Origin: Zea mays
Lineage: Eukaryota > Streptophyta > Magnoliopsida > Poales > Poaceae
Direction: 5' to 3'
NCBI RefSeq assembly: GCF_902167145.1
Contig: NC_050100.1
Coordinates: forward strand, 217,986,081-218,050,080
Length of the DNA: 64,000 nucleotides
Below, piece by piece: positions 32,801-45,004 of the stretch. The notes beneath the pieces were generated by a model, which searched no databases, had not been told where the DNA came from, and saw nothing but the letters and a program-made list of their open reading frames with translations. The first letter of the stretch is position 1. Each line of letters opens with the position of its first letter. The position numbers and the translations under genes were made by a program.

Positions 32801-35285
32801 CACTTTAAACTCCTCAGCTTCTGGTTTCTCGGAGGCCGCTCCGCTATAATTCACCGGACTGTCCGGTGTAGCACCGAACTGTCTGGTGCGCCAAGCGGAG
32901 CAACGGTGAAAGTCGCCTAGAGGGGGGTGAATAGGGCGAATCTGAAATTTACAAAGTTTAAGCACAACTACAAGCCGGGTTAGCGTTAGAATTAAAACTG
33001 AGTCCAAGAGAGAGGGCGAAAACAAATCACAAGCAAATAAAGAGTGTAACACGGTGATCTGTTTTACCGAGGTTCGGAGCAACGGTGATCTGTTTTACCG
33101 AGGAAGTCTGAAAACTTGGATGCAATGAATGGTGGGGTGGTTGGGGTATTTATAGCCCCAACCACCAAACTAGCCGTTTGGTGGAGGCTGCTGTTGAATG
33201 GCGTACCGGACAGTCCGGTGCGCCAGCCACGTCACCCGACCGTTAGGGATCGACCGTTGGAGCTTCTGTCTTCTGGGTCACTGAAGCGCCTCAATCCCTT
33301 GGGACTCAAATGTGATACAATTACTAGTCCCAGGAGGCTAGTAAACACATTTATACAACAGATGATTCCAGATCTGCTTAAACGAGACAAACCTATAAAG
33401 GTGGCGATCAACTTTAAGAGTTGGTCCACAACACGGGACATATCATCAGAGTGGGGCTGAAGCAGCCTGATATACGCAGCGAAGCAAATCAGCGGTCCAA
33501 CAGCCACAGGCAAGGTTGGGAACAGTCGTAACTCTTACCCGATCTCCTTTTTCTGAAAAACAACAAATAAGTAAGGGTGAGTACAAACGTACTCAGCAGC
33601 CCACCTTCACCCGCGGAATGGGGAAATCAGATATAATGCATGGAATATGTGGAGCACAGGATATTTTGCAGAAACAACAATATTTTATGCAGGGTTGTTT
33701 TGAAAAATATTTTGTATTTTGCAAAGCACATCCTCTCCAAACGGAGCAGGAAGTTTTTCAGTATAGAACGAAATCCCCTGGACTAAACCATCCAGGTATC
33801 TTAGTAGCTTCCCACTGGTTTTCATTTTCAAAAACAGCTACTGGACTTCTCGTCCACCATAGCTCACGGCTAAACCGCCGGACCTTTTAAAAACATCTTT
33901 TCTCAAACGCACCCCTTTTTTGAAAACAAAACACTAATTGCCATACCACACCAGACTCATCCATACCAGTGGACACGGACTATTCGAATAGGTTTGAACT
34001 CTGCGCAGAGGGGTACACTTTACCCACTAGTCCGGTTTCTGCGATCTCACCGTCGTGAGACCCGAATTCGAATCTCTTTCTTTCCTCGCACGTCCTAACC
34101 TTAACGGTTATACCGGAAGGAGTCAGGCCACCGTCATATCCAAACTGGACAAAACATTCCCCCTCCTTATCCTCCCGGTGCTCCCCAGCCTTCATAACCC
34201 TGGGGTTGGACCGTACGAGTTCAGATTGAGTGACTGCCCACACAGTCTCGAGTGGTTGTACTTATCATGAGTACAGGTAGTGAAAGATGACAAACCGGTC
34301 CTTATACGAGGGGACAATCCTTCTGCTCATGCCTAAACTAGCTGAGCCATCACCTTAGGCCCTCCCCTAAACCAGGGAGTCCCTGATCATCCCTACTCAA
34401 AGGTGATAAGGGTGGAAACCCTTCATCAAACACATTTTGAAAATCATTTTCTTTTGAAAACTCACACCTTTCCTCAAATCATTTGTAACAAATGTATCAA
34501 GTATTGATTGCGGCAAGCGGCTGGGTGGCTATAATAACTTGTCTCAAAATCATATCATGCATAAAATAACAGGCTGAGGGTTGTGGTTGTAAAAGCATAG
34601 GTAATTTATGCATCAAAGGAATCCAGTGAGCTTGCCGTGCTTATCCGGCGGAAGGGGGAAGAGGAGTTCGTGGAACTGGCTTCTAGCTCCACTGCCTGGC
34701 GTAGACTTGCAGATCTGGCCTCCATGAGACGGCACGAACGCCCCGATAACTATGCAACATGAACAAGCAAACATACAAACAAGCAAGTATACCAACAAAT
34801 ATTTAGTATAGTGGTCAGAATAGAGATATATGGATGGGTAGAGTCTTGAGTAGAATCTGCGTCATGTGGTGTTGAGATACTACTAGTGGTGGAGCGGAGG
34901 TGCTTACCAGGAGGGTGGACTGGAGGCGAAGCGACACTATGTGTGTAGCCGGTAGAGCGGAGTAACTGAGTGGGTGGGCGTTTGCCTTGGCTGAGGGTGT
35001 TGAGTGTGTGTGGAGAGGGAGAGGGTAGCTGGGTGTATTTATAGCTGGGTGTATGTGGTGTAGCACAGTGAAGTTCACTGTTGGTGAGAATAGTGACGAA
35101 TGAATCGTCTGACTTAGTATGAACAAGAGAGTTATAGGCAGAATATGGGACAAGAGTATTTTGGAATTTTTTTGGAACATGAACCATGCTTAAGGGATGA
35201 CATGGTTGGATAGGGAATAATTCGATAAGAATTTAGAAACAAGAATTATTGGAATCGGAGTTTGGAAGCCTGGTTCGAAGGTATC

Positions 35286-35345
35286 TCAAAGTTAAGCGTG
35301 CTCAACTTGGAGAAACCTGGGATGGGTGACCAGATGGGAAGTTCC
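35286..35345 (+). pseudogene. 5S rRNA-like segment inside solo LTR C
   Basis: AAGTTAAGCGTGCT (35289-35302), then 16 bases, then GGGATGGGTGACC (35319-35331), then TGGGAAGT (35335-35342). These match the plant 5S rRNA box A, box C and the following stretch in the right order and nearly the right spacing; the region between them has diverged, and the 5' half of 5S is not recognisable. It lies antisense to LTR C. Derived from 5S by inference; Cassandra TRIM elements are the known case of 5S in an LTR. Confidence 0.75.
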
Positions 35346-35472
35346 CTACTGGAATGAAAATCACAGTCACCGGAGTTCGTATGACTGGAATATGGGTCTG
35401 GCTGGTCTTAGGTGGACTGGACAACATGACAGATGAGTAGTTGAAATTTGGGGTGATCGGATGATCAATGAA

Positions 35473-35602
35473 TAGTAACGGTGAATAGTAACGGTGAACA
35501 GTAACGGTAAATAGTGACGGTAAATAGTGATGGTAAATAGTGACGGTAAATACTGATGGTAAATAGTGATGGTAAATAGTGACGGTAAATAGTGATGGTG
35601 AA
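35473..35602 (+). repeat. Tandem repeat, ten 13-bp units
   Basis: Units of the form TAGTGACGGTAAA repeated ten times without a break, with A/G and C/T variants at fixed positions. Lies within solo LTR C. Confidence 0.92.
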
Positions 35603-35609
35603 TAGTTCG

Positions 35610-35935
35610 TATGAACGAACGATGAACGATGGATAGGAACTATGAACGAACGATGAACGATTGAATGATCGAACAAATGAACGATCGGAATTTCGGCAGC
35701 ATAACGGGAGGAAAAAGATTATTTGGACGAATGAACGGACGAACGATCGAACGATCGGATGAACGATCAAACGATCGGATGAGCGAACGATCGGAATTTC
35801 GACAGCATAACGGCAGGAAAAAGATTATTTGGACGAACGAACGGATGAACGATCAGACGAATGGACGAACGAACCATGAACGATCGGACGAACGATCGGA
35901 TGAACGAACGAACAAACTAAGAACAGGGGGACGAA
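35610..35935 (+). repeat. Irregular repeats rich in GAACGATCGG, with a ~104-bp duplication
   Basis: Short motifs GAACGAACGATGAAC and GAACGATCGG recur throughout. A longer unit starting GAACGATCGGAATTTCG and running to TTATTTGGACGAA occurs at about 35681 and again at about 35785. It adjoins the 13-bp array inside LTR C. Confidence 0.85.
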
Positions 35936-37867
35936 CGATCAAAGAACAACCGAACGATCCTTGTGCTTGTGTGGGAGGTGGAGTGGGAGTGGGAGTGGGC
36001 GTGTGGGTGGGGGGGAGGGAGTTGCCATGAAATGGCTTGGGGTGGGATGAGAGGAGGCCCTTGCCCCTCTATTTATAGCCATGATGGGGGGATTAGGGGG
36101 AGGGATGAGAGGATTAGTGGGAGGATGAGAGGATTAGTGGAAGATTAGCATGGATTTGTCTTATATGAGTGTAATTAGCTTGTAGAGCTCACCGTATGAC
36201 ACCGGAGGCATACGTATACGTATGAGCATGAGGAAAGTTATGGAGAAAATATTTGTAGGGACTTGAAAAATGATTCTGAAGGTATTTCTCAGGAAGAAAA
36301 TACTTGGACATATATCAGTGGAATATTTGGGCAGTAATTCTGAAAGAGTTTGAGGGTGATCACTGGGGAAATATTTGTAGGATATTTTGAGGAGATTTTA
36401 GAGAGAATATAGATCACTATAATTTTATTTGTTGATATCAACTCGCAAACAAACATTTTGAAATGAAATTTGAAATTCATTTTGAATTTAGAGCGAGTTT
36501 GAGAAAATTCCAAGATTTGAATTTTTGGGATGCTACAGTCACCGGACAGTCCGGTGTTGCACCAGACAGTCATTGTACACTGTCCGGTGCGCCTTCTGGC
36601 GCTACTCTGATTCTGGCGCGCACTGTAGCGCATTGAATGCGTTCTGCAGACGACCGTTGGCGCGAAGTAGCCATTGCTCCGCTGGTACACCGGACAGTCC
36701 GGTGGTGTACCGGACAATCCGGTGAATTATAGCGGAGCGGCTCCCAGAATTCCCGAGACTGGCAAGTTTGGAGTTGGATTCCCTGGTGCACCGGACACTG
36801 TCCGGTGGCACACCGGACAGTCCGGTGCGCCAGACCAGGGCCGCCTTTGGTTTAGCTTTGCTCCCTTTGTTTGAACCCTTTCTTTTGACTTGTATTGGTT
36901 TTGTTGTGAACCTTTGGCACCTGTAGAACATATTTTCTAGAGCAAACTAGTTAGTCCAATAATTTGTGTTGGGCAATTCAACCACCAAAATTCTGATTGG
37001 AAAAGGTTTGACCCTATTTCCCTTTCAAACGGCTACTGCGCCAACGGTCGTCTGCAAAAGGGAACAGTGCGTGGACAGTTCGCGCAGAGTCAGAGCAGCG
37101 CCAGAAGGCGCACCGAACAGTGAACAGTTCTTGTCTGGTGCGGCACCGGACTGTCCGGTGTCCCATGAAGACAAAACTCCAACGGTCAAAACCGTCAGAA
37201 CCCTAACGGTTGGGTGACGTGGCTGGCGCACCAGACTGTCTGGTGCGTCCATCGACAGTCAGCCTCCCTAACGGTTGGTTTGGTGGTTGGGGCTACAAAT
37301 ACCCCCTAACCACCACCACTTCAAGGCATCCAAGTTTTCAGACATCTCATTCAATACAAGAGCTAGTACAATCAATACAAGACACAATTCAAAGCAATCA
37401 AAACCTCTCCAAGTACTAAATCCACTCCAAACAAATAGTGACTAGAGAGAGAGAGTTTTGCTCGTATTCTTTGAGCTCTTGTTCTTGGATCGCTTTCTTC
37501 TTCCTCCACTCTTGTTCTCAAGATATTTGTAATCAAAGCAAGAGACACCAAGTTGTGGTGGTCCTTGTAAGGGTCTAAGTGACCCATTTGATTGAGAAGA
37601 AAGCACACTCGGTCTAGGTGATCGTTTGAGAGAGGGAAAGGGTTGCAAGAGACCCAGTCTTTGTGACCACCTCAACGGGGACTAGGTTTGCAAGAACCGA
37701 ACCTCGGTAAAACAAATCACCGTGTCACTCTCTTCATTTGTTTGTGATTTGTTTTCGCCCTCTCTTTCAGACTCGCATTTATTTCTAACGCTAACCCCAG
37801 CTTGTAGTTGTGTTTAAAGTTGTAAAATTCAGTTTCCGCTTATTCACCCTCTCTAGGCGACTTTCAA

Positions 37868-37880
37868 TTGGTATCAGAGC
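37868..37880 (+). other. PBS of Sirevirus D
   Basis: TTGGTATCAGAGC one base after the LTR, still a full match to the other Sireviruses despite decay elsewhere in D. Confidence 0.8.
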
Positions 37881-37914
37881 CTGCTACTTCATTAGAGCCT
37901 AACCGCTCGAAGTG

Positions 37915-40145
37915 ATGTCAGGAGATCACGCCAAGAAGGAGATCGTGACCGACGGTGACAAGTCTACAAGCCACGGGAAGGCTCCATCGAGAGAGTCCGA
38001 CAACAAGGTAAAGGAATCCCCTTCACACGTCAAGTCGCATTGGAGCGGTGAAAAAAAATGAAGAAGGTGGTCTACTACGAGACCGATTCTTCATCGCCTT
38101 CTACATCCGGCTCCGACACGTCGTCCGTCACTTCTAAGCGTCATGAGCGCAAGAAGTTTAGTAAGATCCCCCTACGCTATCCACGCATTTCTAAACGCAC
38201 TCCTTTACTTTCCGTTCCACTAGGCAAACCACCGGTTTTTATGGTGAGGATTATTGTATGTGGAGTGATAAAATAAGGCATCACCTAACCTCACTCCACG
38301 CTAGCATATGGGATATTGTTGAGTTTGGAGCGCAGGTACCATCCGTGGGGGATGAAGGCTATGATTCGGACGAGGTCGCTCAAATCAAGCACTTTGATTC
38401 CCAAGCAACTACTATACTCCTCACCTCTCTATGTCAAGAGGAGTATAATAAGGTTCAAGGGTTGAAAAGTGCCAAGGAGATTTGTGACGTACTAAAGACC
38501 GCGCACGAAGGAGATGAGGTGACCAAGATCACCAAGAGGGAAACGATCGAGGGTGAGCTCGGTCGGTTCGTCCTCAACCAAGGAGAGGAGCCTCAAGCCA
38601 TGTACAACCGGCTCAAGACCTTGGTGAACCAAGTGCGCAACCTCGGGAGCACTAAATGGGATGACCATGAAATGGTCAAGGTTATTCTAAGATCACTCGT
38701 TTTTCGTAATCCTACGCAAGTTCAATTAATTCGTGGTGATCCTAGATATAAGCTAATGTCTACCGAGTAGGTTATAGGAAAGTTTGTGAGCTTTGAATTA
38801 ATGATCTCCAAACAAATCATCAACTTGGAGCAAGGTGGCACCTCCACACTCGAGGTGCAACCCGTCGCATTCAAGGCGACGGAAGAAGAAAAGAAGGATT
38901 CTACACCAAGTAGGATCCCCATCGACACCTCCAAGCTTGACAATGAGGAGATGGCGCTCATCATCAAGAGCTTCCGTCAAATCCTCAAACAAAGGAAGGG
39001 GAAGGACTACAAGCCCCGTTCCAAAAGGGTGTGCTACAAATGTGGTAAGCCCGATCATTTTATCGCTAAATGCCCTATGTCTAGTGATAGTGACATGGAC
39101 AACGACAAGAAGGGAAAGAGGAAGGAAAAGAAAAGATACTACAAGAAGAAGGGCGGCAATGCCCATGTGTGTCGGAAATGGGACTCCGATGAGAGCTCCA
39201 CCGACTCCTCCTCCGACGAGGACGCCACCAACATCGCCATCAACAAGGGCCTCCTCTTCCCCAACGTCGGCCACAAATGCTTCATGGCAAAGGACAATAA
39301 AAATAAGGTAAAATCTAGAGCCTACACTAAATATACAACATCTAGTGATGAGTGTAGCTCTAGTGATAATGAAGATGATTTGCTTAGTCTTTTTGCCAAT
39401 CTTAACATGCAACAAAAAGAAAAATTAAATGAATTGATAGGTGTTATTCATGAGAAGGATGAACTCTTGGATAGCCAAGAGGAATTCCTTATTAAGGAAA
39501 ATAAAAAGCATGTTAAGGTAAAGAATGCTTATGCTCAGGAGATAGAAAAATGTGAAAAATTGACTAGTGAGCTTAGCATTTGCTATGACACCATCTCCAA
39601 CCTTAGAGCCGAGAATGCTAGTTTTATTGCTAAGGTTGAGAAGTTAAATGTTTGTGATGATTCAATTGTCAATCTTAAGAATGAAAATGATAGATTAATT
39701 GCTAAGATTGATAAATTGAATGAATCTCTTTCTAGCCTTAGAACTGAGAATGATATTTTAATTTCCAAGGCTAAAGATTTAAATGTTTGCAATGACTCTA
39801 TTTCCAATCTTAGAAATAAGAATGCCATGTTACATGCTAAGATTGATGAATTAAATACTTGCAAACCCTCTACATCTACTATCGATCATGTTTCTATTTG
39901 TACTAGATGTAGAGATATTAATATTGATGTCATCCATGATCACCTAGCTTTAATTAAACAACAAAATGATCACATAGCACAACTTACTACTAAAATTAAT
40001 GAGCATGAATTAGAAAATGAAAAATTTAAATTTACTACTAAAATTTAAATACAAGGAATCAAAGACTTGTGTTTGGGTACCCAAGGTGCTTGTTTCTAAC
40101 ATGAAAGGACCCAAGGCTATTTGGGTACCTAAAAACAAGGCCTAA
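37915..40145 (+). pseudogene. gag: gag of Sirevirus D, degenerate
   Basis: Starts MSGDHAKKE like the others. Defects: a frameshift in the A-run near 38050, another near 38237, and TAG at 38768-38770. A deletion near 40045 removes roughly 450 bp of the C-terminal part, judged against C1 and E. The zinc knuckle region is recognisable (CYKCGKPDHFIAKC; Gly changed to Asp). It ends VPKNKA before TAA at 40143-40145. Confidence 0.88.
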
Positions 40146-42817
40146 AACTGTTTTGTAGGTTTATGCATCCGGGGGCTCAAGTTGGATCATTGATAGCGGA
40201 TGCACAAACCATATGACTGGGGAGAAAAGGACGTTCTCCTCCTATGAGAAAAACCAAGATCCCCAAAGAGCTATCACATTCGGGGATGGAAATCAAGGTT
40301 TGGTCAAAGGACTTGGTAAAATTGCAATATCACTTGACCATTCTATTTCCAATGTTTTTCTTGTAGATTCTTTACATTACAATTTGCTTTCTGTTTCTCA
40401 ATTATGCAATATGGGCTACAACTATCTATTTACAGATGTAGGTGTTACTATCTTTAGAAGAAGTGATGATTCAGTAGCATTTAAGGGAGTGTTAGAGGGT
40501 CAGCTATACTTAGTTGATTTCAAAAGAGCTGAACTCGACACTTGCTTAATTGCTAAGATTAATATGGGTTGGCTTTGGCATCGCCGACTAGCCTATGTTG
40601 GGATGAAGAATCTTCAGAAACTTCTAAAGGGAGAACACATTTTGGGACTAACAAATGTTCATTTTGAGAAAGACTGGGTTTGTAGCGCATGGCAAGCAGG
40701 GAAGAAAGTTGGTGCCCATCATCCACATAAGAACATCATGACGACCGACAGGCCGCTTGAGCTACTCCACATGGATTTATTCGGCCCGATCGCTTACATA
40801 AGCATCAGCGGGAGTAAGTATTGTCTTGTAATTGTGGATAATTATTCTCGCTTCACTTGGATATTCTTTTTGCAGGAAAAATCACAAACCCAAGAGACCT
40901 TAAAGGGATTCTTGAGACGGACTCAAAATGAGTTTGGATTAAGGATCAAGAAAATAAGAAGCGACAACGGAACGGAGTTCAAGAACTCTTAAATTAAAGG
41001 CTTTCTTGAGGAGGAGGGCATCAAGCATGAGTTCTCTTCTCCCTACACGCCACAACAAAATAGTGTAGTGGAGAGGAAGAATAGAACTCTACTGGATATG
41101 GCAAGGACCATGCTTGATGAATATAAGACTCTGGACCGGTTTTGGGCCGAGGCGATTAACACCGCCTGCTACTCCATCAACCGGCTCTACCTTCACTGAA
41201 TCCTCAAGAAGACATCTTATGAACTCCTCACCGGTAAAAAGCCCAATGTTTCATATTTTACAGTCTTTGGTAGCAAATGTTTTATTCTTGTTAAAAGAGG
41301 TAGAAAATCTAAATTTGCTCCTAAGGCTGTAGAAGGCTTTTTACTAGGATATGATTCAAACACAAGGGCATATAGAGTCTTCAACAAATCCCCTGTATTA
41401 GTTGAGGTTTCTTGTGACATTCTGTTTGATGAAACTAATGGCTCCCAAGTGGAGCAAGTTGATCTTGATTAGCTAGATGATGAAGAGGCTCCGTGCGTCG
41501 CGCTAAGGAACATGACCATTGGGGATGTGTGTCCTAAGGAATCCGAAGAGCCTCCACAAGCACAAGATCAACCATCATCTTCAAATCAAGCATCTCCACC
41601 AACTTAAGATGAGGAACAGGCACAAGATAATGAAGAAGAAGATCAAGAAGATGAGTCACCTCAAGAGGAGGACAAGGATCAAGGGGGAGATGAAGTTGAT
41701 CAAGACAAGGAAGATGATCAAGAAATACAGGGCCAAAGACCGCCACACCTAAGAGTCCATCAAGCAATTCAAAGAGATCACCCGATGAACTCCATCCTCG
41801 GCGATATTCATAAGGGGGTAACACCTCGATCTCGAGTTGCTCATTTATGTGAACGTTACTCTTTTGTGTCCTCTATTGAGCCATATAGGGTGGAGGATGC
41901 ACTAAGAGATTCGGATTGGATGTTGGCATTGCAAGAGGAACTCAACAACTTCACAAGAAATGAGGTATGGCATTTAGTTCCACATCCTAATCAAAATATT
42001 GTAGGTATCAAATGGGTATTCTGCAACAAGCAAGATGAGCATGGTGTGGTGATAAGGAACAAAGCCCGACTTGTGGCCAAGGGTTATTCACAAGTCGAAG
42101 GTTTGGATTTCGGTGAAACCTATGCACCCGTAGCTAGGCTTGAGTCAATTCGCATATTACTTGCCTATGCTACTTACCATGGCTTCAAGCTTTATCAAAT
42201 GGACGTGAAGAGTGCCTTTCTCAATGGACCAATAAAGGAAGAGATCTATGTTGAGCAACCTCCCGGCTTTGAAGATAGTGAGTACCCTAACCATGTCTAT
42301 AAACTCTCAAAGGCGCTTTATGAGCTCAAGCAAGCCCCAAGAGCATGGTATGAATGGCTGTGATATTTTCTTATCACTAATGGCTTCAAAGTCGGCAAAG
42401 TCGATCCTACTCTCTTTACTAAAACCATTGCAAAAGATTTGTTTGTATGCCAAATTTATGTTGATGATATCATATTTGGGTCTACTAACAAATCAACTTG
42501 TGAAGAGTTTAGTAGGATAATGATTCAAAAATTTGAGATGTCTATGATGGGGGAGTTGAAGTATTTCCTAGGATTTCAAGTCAAACAACTCCAAGAGGGC
42601 ACCTTCATCAGCCAAACAAAGTATATTCAAGACATTCTTAACAAGTTTGGAATGAAGGATGCCAAACCCATCAAGACACCCATGGGAACTAATGGGCATC
42701 TCGACCTCGACATGGGAGGTAAATCCATAGATCAAAAGGTATACCAGTCGATGATAGGATCTTTACACTATTTATGTGCATCTCGACCGGATATTATGCT
42801 TTCCGTATGCATGTGTG

Positions 42818-44182
42818 TGAAAGTCGCCTAGAAGGGGGGTGAATAGGGCGAAACTGAAATTCTCAAAAATAATCACAACTACAAGCCGGGTTAGCGTTAG
42901 AAATATAAACGAGTCCGCGAGAGAGGGAGCAAAACAAATCGCAAGCAAATGAAAAGTGTGACACGCGGATTTGTTTTACCGAGGTTCGGTTCTTGCAAAC
43001 CTACTCCCCGTTGAGGAGGCCACAAAGGCCGGGTCTCTTTCAACCCTTCCCTCTCTCAATCGGTCCCTCGGACCGAGTGAGCTCCTCTTCTCAAATCACT
43101 TGGGAATCAAACTTCCCGCAAGGGCCACCACACAATTGGTGCCTCTTGCCTCAATTACAAGTGAGTGTTTGATCACAAGAAAGAATCAAGAAAGAAGGAA
43201 GCAATCCAAGCGCAAGAGCTCGAAAGAACACAAGCAAATCTCTCTCTCTAGTCACTAGGGCGTTGTGTGGAATATGGAGAGGATTTGATCTCTTTGGTGT
43301 GTCTAGAATTGAATGCTAGAGCTCTTGTAGTAGTTGGGAAGTAGAGAACTTGGATGCAATGAATGGTGGGGTGGTTGGGGTATTTATAGCCCCAACCACC
43401 AAACTTGACCGTTGGCTGGGCTGTCTGTTCGATGGCGCACCGGACAGTCCGGTGCCCACCGGACAGTCCGGTGCCCCCGCCACGTCACCAGTGCCGTTGG
43501 AAATCGACCGTTGGAGTTCTGACTTCTGGGCCCGCCTTGATGTCCGGTGGCGCACCGGACATGTACTGTAGAGTGTCCGGTGCGCCAGCATGGGCGTGCC
43601 TGACCTCTGCGCGCGCTGGCGCGCAATAAATGCGCTGCAGGTAGCCGTTGGCGCCTGAAGTAGTCGTTGCTCCGCAGATGCACCGGACAGTCCGGTGCAC
43701 ACCGGACAGTCCGGTGCACACCGGACAGTCCGGTGCACACCGGACAGTCCGGTGAATTATAGCGGAGCGGCTGGAATGAAAACCCGAGGCTGGTGAGTTC
43801 CTGGGGCCGCCCTTCCTTGGAGCACCGGACATGTCCGGTGCACACCGGACAGTCCGGTGAATTATAGTGGAGTGGCCTCTGGAAATTCCCGAAGGTGGCG
43901 AGTTCGAGTTAAAGTCCTCTGGTGCACCGGACATGTCCGGTGGCGCACCGGACATGTCCGGTGGCGCACCGGACAGTCCGGTGTGCCAGACCAGAGGTGC
44001 CTTCGGTTGCTCCTTTGCATTTTTGTTGAACCCAACACTTGGTCTTTTTATTGGCTAAGTGTGAACCTTTGACACCTGTATAACTTATACACTAGAGCAA
44101 ACTAGTTAGTCCAAAGATTTGTGTTGGGCAATTCAACCACCAAAATTATTTAGGAACTAGGTGTAAGCCTAATTCCCTTTCA
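42818..44182 (-). repeat. 3' LTR of Sirevirus E, with expanded palindromes
   Basis: From TGAAAGTCGCC to TTCCCTTTCA on the + strand. Reversed TATA at 43381-43388. The palindrome zone 43438-43983 has four consecutive copies at 43681-43754 and a doubled copy at 43438-43473; the partner LTR has two and one. Confidence 0.93.
43681..43754 (-). repeat. Four tandem 19-bp palindrome units in E 3' LTR
   Basis: CACCGGACAGTCCGGTG at 43681, 43700, 43719 and 43738, separated by CA. The other LTR has only two at 51847 and 51866. Confidence 0.93.
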
Positions 44183-45004
44183 ATCTCCCCCTTTTTGGTG
44201 ATTGATGCCAACACAAACCAAAGCAAATATAGAAGTGCATAATTGAACTAGTTTGCATAATGTAAGTGTAAAGGTTGCTTGGAATTGAGCCAATATAACT
44301 ACTTACAAGATATGCATGGATTGTTTCTTTCTTATTTAACATTTTGGACCACGCTTGCACCACATGTTTTGTTTTTGCAAACTCTTTTGTAAATCCTTTT
44401 CAAAGTTCTTTTGCAAATGGTCAAAGGTAAATGAATAGGATTTTGCAAAGCATTTTCAAGATTTGAAATTATCTCTCCCTGTTTCAAATGTTTTTCCTTT
44501 GACTAAACAAAACTCCCCCTAAAGGAGATCCTCCTCTTAGTGTTCAAGAGGGTTTTGATATATCATTTTTGAAATACTACTTTCTCCCTCTTTTGAACAC
44601 AATAGGATACCAATTGATAAATACTCTTGGAAAACACTAAGTTTTTGAAATTGGTGGTGGTGCGGTCCTTTTGCTTTGGGCTCATACTCTCTCCCCCTTT
44701 GGCATGAATCGCCAAAAACGGAATTATTAGAGCCCTCGAAGTAATGTCTTCCTCTTTGGTCATAAACAAATGAGTTAAGATTATACCAAAGATGAAGTCC
44801 TTTTGTTCTCTCCCCCAAAGATGGAGAGTGGCTTGGAGCGACGGCGAAGGATGGGTTGCGGAGTGGAAGCCTTTGTCTTCGCCTAAAACTCCAATTCCCT
44901 TTCAATATACCTATGACTTGATTTGAAATAGACTTGGAAACACATTAGTCATAGCATATAAAAGAGATATGATCAAAAGTATATAAATGAGCTATGTGTG
45001 CAAT
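44183..45004 (-). other. 3' untranslated region and PPTs of Sirevirus E
   Basis: No gene. In element sense several GGGGGAG-type tracts occur (+ strand CTCCCCCT at about 44185, 44514 and 44692), with decayed copies near 44475 and 44583. The one touching 44183 is the expected PPT. Confidence 0.75.

Larger units (their letters stand above)
33282..36537 (-). mobile_element. Solo LTR C of a Ty3/gypsy element (relative of G)
   Basis: 3256 bp flanked by TSD GTCAC (33277-33281 and 36538-36542). On the minus strand it starts TGTAGCATCCC and ends GGCGCTTCA. Two blocks match the G LTR in the reverse direction: the GTGTACTCACCC region (about 33575-33600) and the GGGTAAAGTG region (about 34010-34030). 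Minus-strand TATA boxes are at 36071-36077 and 35036-35043. No internal coding region remains; the short open frames in it look random. Confidence 0.88.
32907..37027 (-). mobile_element. Solo Sirevirus LTR B, internally deleted and split by solo LTR C
   Basis: TSD AACGG at 32902-32906 and 37028-37032 encloses only LTR sequence, so it is a solo LTR. It runs on the + strand from TGAAAGTCGCC to TTCCCTTTCA in two pieces (32907-33281 and 36543-37027). Compared with other LTRs about 270 bp are missing near 33104. A 22-bp direct repeat (33051-33072 and 33082-33103) sits beside the deletion. Confidence 0.88.
32801..37866 (+). repeat. 5' LTR of Sirevirus D (partial, interrupted by B and C)
   Basis: 32801-32906 and 37033-37866 are collinear with 53963-54908. 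The TATA position reads TACAAATA (37294-37301) instead of TATAAATA, so this promoter is probably dead. It ends CTAGGCGACTTTCA next to the PBS. Confidence 0.87.

Noticed and set aside
33116..33890. Small open frames in solo LTRs B and C
   Set aside because: Short, without domains, and partly crossing the B/C junction created by insertion.
43438..43983. Regularly repeated palindromes, CRISPR-like at first sight
   Set aside because: Plant nuclear LTR context, 2-bp spacers, no unique spacers and no cas genes.
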